DNA of 64,000 nt from Bacteroidota bacterium. Its GTDB lineage: Bacteria; Bacteroidota; Bacteroidia; Chitinophagales; Chitinophagaceae. This document shows positions 61,687 to 64,000 of the stretch, piece by piece. The number at the start of each line of letters is the position of its first letter. Within the stretch, counting starts at the first letter, position 1. The stretch spans positions 62,001 to 126,000 of the forward strand of contig CANHGS010000004.1 of assembly GCA_947460595.1 (NCBI GenBank), in the 5' to 3' direction. The notes beneath the pieces are model-generated. The model was not told the origin of the DNA. It did not search any database and saw only the letters and a list, made by a program, of their open reading frames with translations. Made by a program: the position numbers and the translations under genes.

Positions 61687-62315
61687 AATTTTATTTTTGC
61701 AGGATTCCCAAATACTGTTTCTCCATTATTAACATTTTTAGTTACTACTGCCCCCATTCCAATCTTACAATTATCCCCAATTGAAATTCCATTTCGAATT
61801 ATAGATCCACTTCCTATAAATACATCATTGCCAATGTTAACACCTCCATTAATAATCGCTCCAGTTGAAATATGACATTGATTCCCTATAAAAGAGTCAT
61901 GTTCAATCAAAACTCTATCGTTTATTATACAATTATTTCCTATTTGAGTATCGGCTTGCAAAATGACGCTATGCATTATTATTGTGCCCTCTCCAACAGT
62001 TGATTTTTTTGAAAAAATTGCATTTGTAGCAAAAACAGTAGCAAATTTTGCATTTTTACTCTTAAGATCTTGATATATGTTCCTTCTAATACTTGAATCA
62101 CCTAGATGTCCAATTGTTATTAAGAACTCAGCCTTACCAATATATTCATAAGCGTCTGCATCAGGACCTAAATAGTCAATTTCATAAGAATCATTTAATG
62201 TCTTAATCCTATCAAGATAACCCAAGATATTCAAATTAGGATTAGTAGATATTACATCTATACATGCTTTAGCATGTCCACCTCCACCAATTAATATGAT
62301 TTTTCTTTTATCCAT
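61683..62315 (-). CDS. legH: NeuD/PglD-type sugar acetyltransferase (LegH candidate)
   Basis: N-terminal PglD-like Rossmann fold (KIILIGGGGHAKACIDVIST) and a left-handed beta-helix from about residue 100: GEGTIIMHSVILQADTQIGN, DRVLIEHDSFIGNQCHISTG, SIIRNGISIGDNCKIGMGAV, and the end FGNPAKIKL. EHD contains the probable catalytic His. Acetylates the 4-amino group of the UDP/GDP-2-acetamido-4-amino-trideoxyhexose in legionaminate synthesis. It overlaps legI by 4 bp and follows legC after one base. Confidence 0.88.
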   Translation of the reverse strand: MDKRKIILIGGGGHAKACIDVISTNPNLNILGYLDRIKTLNDSYEIDYLGPDADAYEYIGKAEFLITIGHLGDSSIRRNIYQDLKSKNAKFATVFATNAIFSKKSTVGEGTIIMHSVILQADTQIGNNCIINDRVLIEHDSFIGNQCHISTGAIINGGVNIGNDVFIGSGSIIRNGISIGDNCKIGMGAVVTKNVNNGETVFGNPAKIKL

Positions 62316-62316
62316 T

Positions 62317-63471
62317 TTATGATTTAATACGATAGCTGCTTGGAATATTAATTAATCGTTCTTCTACCCATATTGAATTAGTTAAAGAATCTCTATAACA
62401 ATTTTTAAACATTTCTAAACGATGCATCAAAGACCAACAAGGTCTTGCCATTACATTACTTGAATTTAAAATTTCTAATGTTTCATTTCTAACCTCTACA
62501 TTTTTTGTTAAAATAGCATTCAGCCAATAATTAGATCTTGTTCCAATTGGTTCCTCAACAAACTTATATTGAGAGCCTTCAAAAAAATCTTTATATAAAG
62601 ATGCTATTTCTCTTTTATCAGCAATAAAAGTCTCAATTTGTTCTAATTGAGCACAAGCCATTGCCGCATTTAAATTTGGCAAACGATAATTATATCCAAT
62701 ATGATCATGCACAAAATCCCATTTATGTGGAACTTTTGCTTGAGTAGTAAGATGTTTCCCCAATTTTCCTAATTTTTCATCATTGGTTATAATCACTCCT
62801 CCACCACCACATGTAATTGTTTTATTTCCATTAAAACTAAAAGCAGCAAGTTTGCCAAAATTTCCAGTATGTACTCCGTTTAAAAAAGAACCAATAGACT
62901 CCGCAGCATCTTCTACTAAAATGATATTATATTGTAAACAAATTTTTGCGATTTGCTCAATTTTAACAGGGTGTCCAAAAGTATGCATTGGCACACATGC
63001 TGAAATTCTTCTTTTTGAAATTTTATGGAAACAGACACCATTTTCCTGATATGTGTTTTCTTTAAGAAATTCCTCCAAAGATTCTGGACTCATTCCTAAT
63101 GTGTCTTTATCTATATCCACAAACACTGGATCAGCATGCAAATAAGAAATTGCATTACATGTTGCAATAAAAGACAATGCTTGGGTAATAACAAAGTCAT
63201 CTTTTCTTACTCCTGCCAAAATTAAAGACATATGAAGCGCTGCTGTTCCATTTACAGTTGCTATTGCAAATTTTGCACCAGTATATTCCTTTATAATTTC
63301 TTCAAATTTGTCAACAAACTTTCCTACAGATGACACAAAAGTAGAATCGATTGTTTCTAAAATATAGCTTTTTTCATTCCCATTAAACGAAGGAGCATGT
63401 AATGGAATAAACTCATTTGTTTTATAAATAGATTGAATAAATGATATTATTTCTGGATAAGATTTATTCAT
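62317..63471 (-). CDS. legC: DegT-family sugar 4-aminotransferase (LegC)
   Basis: PLP-dependent aminotransferase. The N-terminal extension NKSYPEIISFIQSIYKTNEF followed by IPLHAPSFNGNEKSYILETI is the LegC pattern. VNGTAALHMSLILAGV, LVEDAAESIGSFLNGVHTG and LAAFSFNGNKTITCGGGGV (Schiff-base Lys in SFNGNK) follow, and HIGYNYRLPNLNAAMACAQ closes the core. It aminates C4 of the 4-keto product of LegB. One-base TAATG overlap with legB. 384 residues, about 5 more than the second aminotransferase at 37519. Confidence 0.93.
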   Translation of the reverse strand: MNKSYPEIISFIQSIYKTNEFIPLHAPSFNGNEKSYILETIDSTFVSSVGKFVDKFEEIIKEYTGAKFAIATVNGTAALHMSLILAGVRKDDFVITQALSFIATCNAISYLHADPVFVDIDKDTLGMSPESLEEFLKENTYQENGVCFHKISKRRISACVPMHTFGHPVKIEQIAKICLQYNIILVEDAAESIGSFLNGVHTGNFGKLAAFSFNGNKTITCGGGGVIITNDEKLGKLGKHLTTQAKVPHKWDFVHDHIGYNYRLPNLNAAMACAQLEQIETFIADKREIASLYKDFFEGSQYKFVEEPIGTRSNYWLNAILTKNVEVRNETLEILNSSNVMARPCWSLMHRLEMFKNCYRDSLTNSIWVEERLINIPSSYRIKS

Positions 63472-64000
63472 TAGATATTATATATATTAGACTTATATTG
63501 TTTTAGATTTTCCGGATTTTTAAACCATTCTATAGTTTTTTCTAATCCTTGCTTCAAGTTATGTTCTGGCTTCCAATTAGTCTCTTTCATTATTTTCTGA
63601 TTTGAACCAAAGAGTCTAAAAACCTCAGATTTTTGTGGTCTAAGCCTTTGCTCATCAGAGATGATTTTTGCACCTGGGTTAATTTGATCAATTAATTCTT
63701 GTGCTAACTCACCAATAGTAATTTCTGATTGCGTAGCAATATTGCAATCTGTTCCAATGAGACTATTAGAGTTTGCAATGGCTATAAAACCTTTAGCTGT
63801 ATCTTTTACATATAACAAGTCACGAGTTGGTGTAATATCCCCTAAACTAATTTCTGTATAACCATTTAAAAGCTGAGTTATAATTGTTGGTATAACCGCT
63901 CGGGCTGATTGGCGTGGTCCATAAGTATTAAATGGTCTAACAATTGTTAAAGGAAGATCAAAACTCCTATAGAATGAATCTGCAATTGAGTCTGCTCCAA
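63471..64000 (-). CDS. legB: LegB-type nucleotide-sugar 4,6-dehydratase (5' end outside window)
   Basis: The frame is open from 64000 down to the stop at 63471 and shows the C-terminal half of an extended SDR. LTIVRPFNTYGPRQSARAVI, then TIITQLLNGYTEISLGD, TRDLLYVKDTAKGF and CNIATQSEITIGELAQELID match LegB, which makes the 4-keto-6-deoxy sugar in legionaminate synthesis. A TTG at 63818 is only an internal codon; the true start is beyond the window. It overlaps legC by one base. Confidence 0.9.
   Translation of the reverse strand, partial: GADSIADSFYRSFDLPLTIVRPFNTYGPRQSARAVIPTIITQLLNGYTEISLGDITPTRDLLYVKDTAKGFIAIANSNSLIGTDCNIATQSEITIGELAQELIDQINPGAKIISDEQRLRPQKSEVFRLFGSNQKIMKETNWKPEHNLKQGLEKTIEWFKNPENLKQYKSNIYNI

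Noticed and set aside
63471..63818. Separate 115-residue gene starting at TTG 63818
   Set aside because: The frame continues without a stop to base 64000 with clear LegB sequence, so this is the C-terminal part of a truncated gene.

Overview
The window looks like a chromosomal stretch of a Bacteroidota bacterium, probably Chitinophagales/Chitinophagaceae-like. The reasons are a mraZ-rsmH-ftsL-ftsI-murE-mraY-murD-ftsW-murG cell-wall cluster with a long MraY and a single-PASTA transpeptidase, a very short AtpC beside AtpD, Wzi-type capsule proteins, and -7 boxes of the form TAnnTTTG close to start codons. The genus call is inference.

Layout. (1) 1-10.7 kb, minus strand: the division and cell-wall (dcw) cluster, from a truncated murG back to mraZ, with no murF. 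(2) 10.7-11.0 kb: a dense control region with four 10-bp MraZ-box-like repeats, five DnaA-box-like sites (four of them 10-11 bp apart) and a queA promoter. (3) 11-23 kb: housekeeping and accessory genes (queA, higBA toxin-antitoxin, an orphan sensor kinase, yqgE, a DUF4143 ATPase, an M48 peptidase, fcl and gmd for GDP-L-fucose, atpDC, an aquaglyceroporin). Repeats and palindromes fill the spacers, mainly 13.1-13.8 kb and 17.1-17.4 kb. (4) 23.3-33.0 kb, plus strand: a polysaccharide locus with an acyltransferase, a lipoprotein, a methyltransferase, four glycosyltransferases, two SDR epimerases and an O-antigen ligase/polymerase-like protein. (5) 33.0-64.0 kb, minus strand: two Wzi-family outer-membrane proteins and a large surface-glycan operon that continues past the right edge.

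The large operon reads, in transcription order: legB, legC, legH/neuD, legI/neuB, legG/neuC, formyltransferase, PIG-L deacetylase, ptmE, legF/neuA (a CMP-legionaminic-acid-type nonulosonate pathway); then hisF-hisH-amidotransferase; two Gfo/Idh/MocA oxidoreductases; wzy; wzx; an acetyltransferase; a sialyltransferase-like protein; a GT4; a second amidotransferase-hisH-hisF set; fnlA-fnlB-fnlC (UDP-N-acetyl-L-fucosamine) with a WbuB-like transferase; a PglC-like initiating phosphosugar transferase; and, after a 163-bp gap, an aminotransferase and a UDP-sugar dehydrogenase. Genes overlap or abut almost throughout, which suggests one transcript.

Together these genes predict a Wzx/Wzy-type surface polymer with N-acetyl-L-fucosamine and a legionaminic-type nonulosonic acid. 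Both could be amidinated by dedicated ammonia-channelling modules, and an acetyl group could be exchanged for formyl. This combination of modules is the most unusual biology in the window. No tRNA, rRNA, CRISPR array or transposase was seen.
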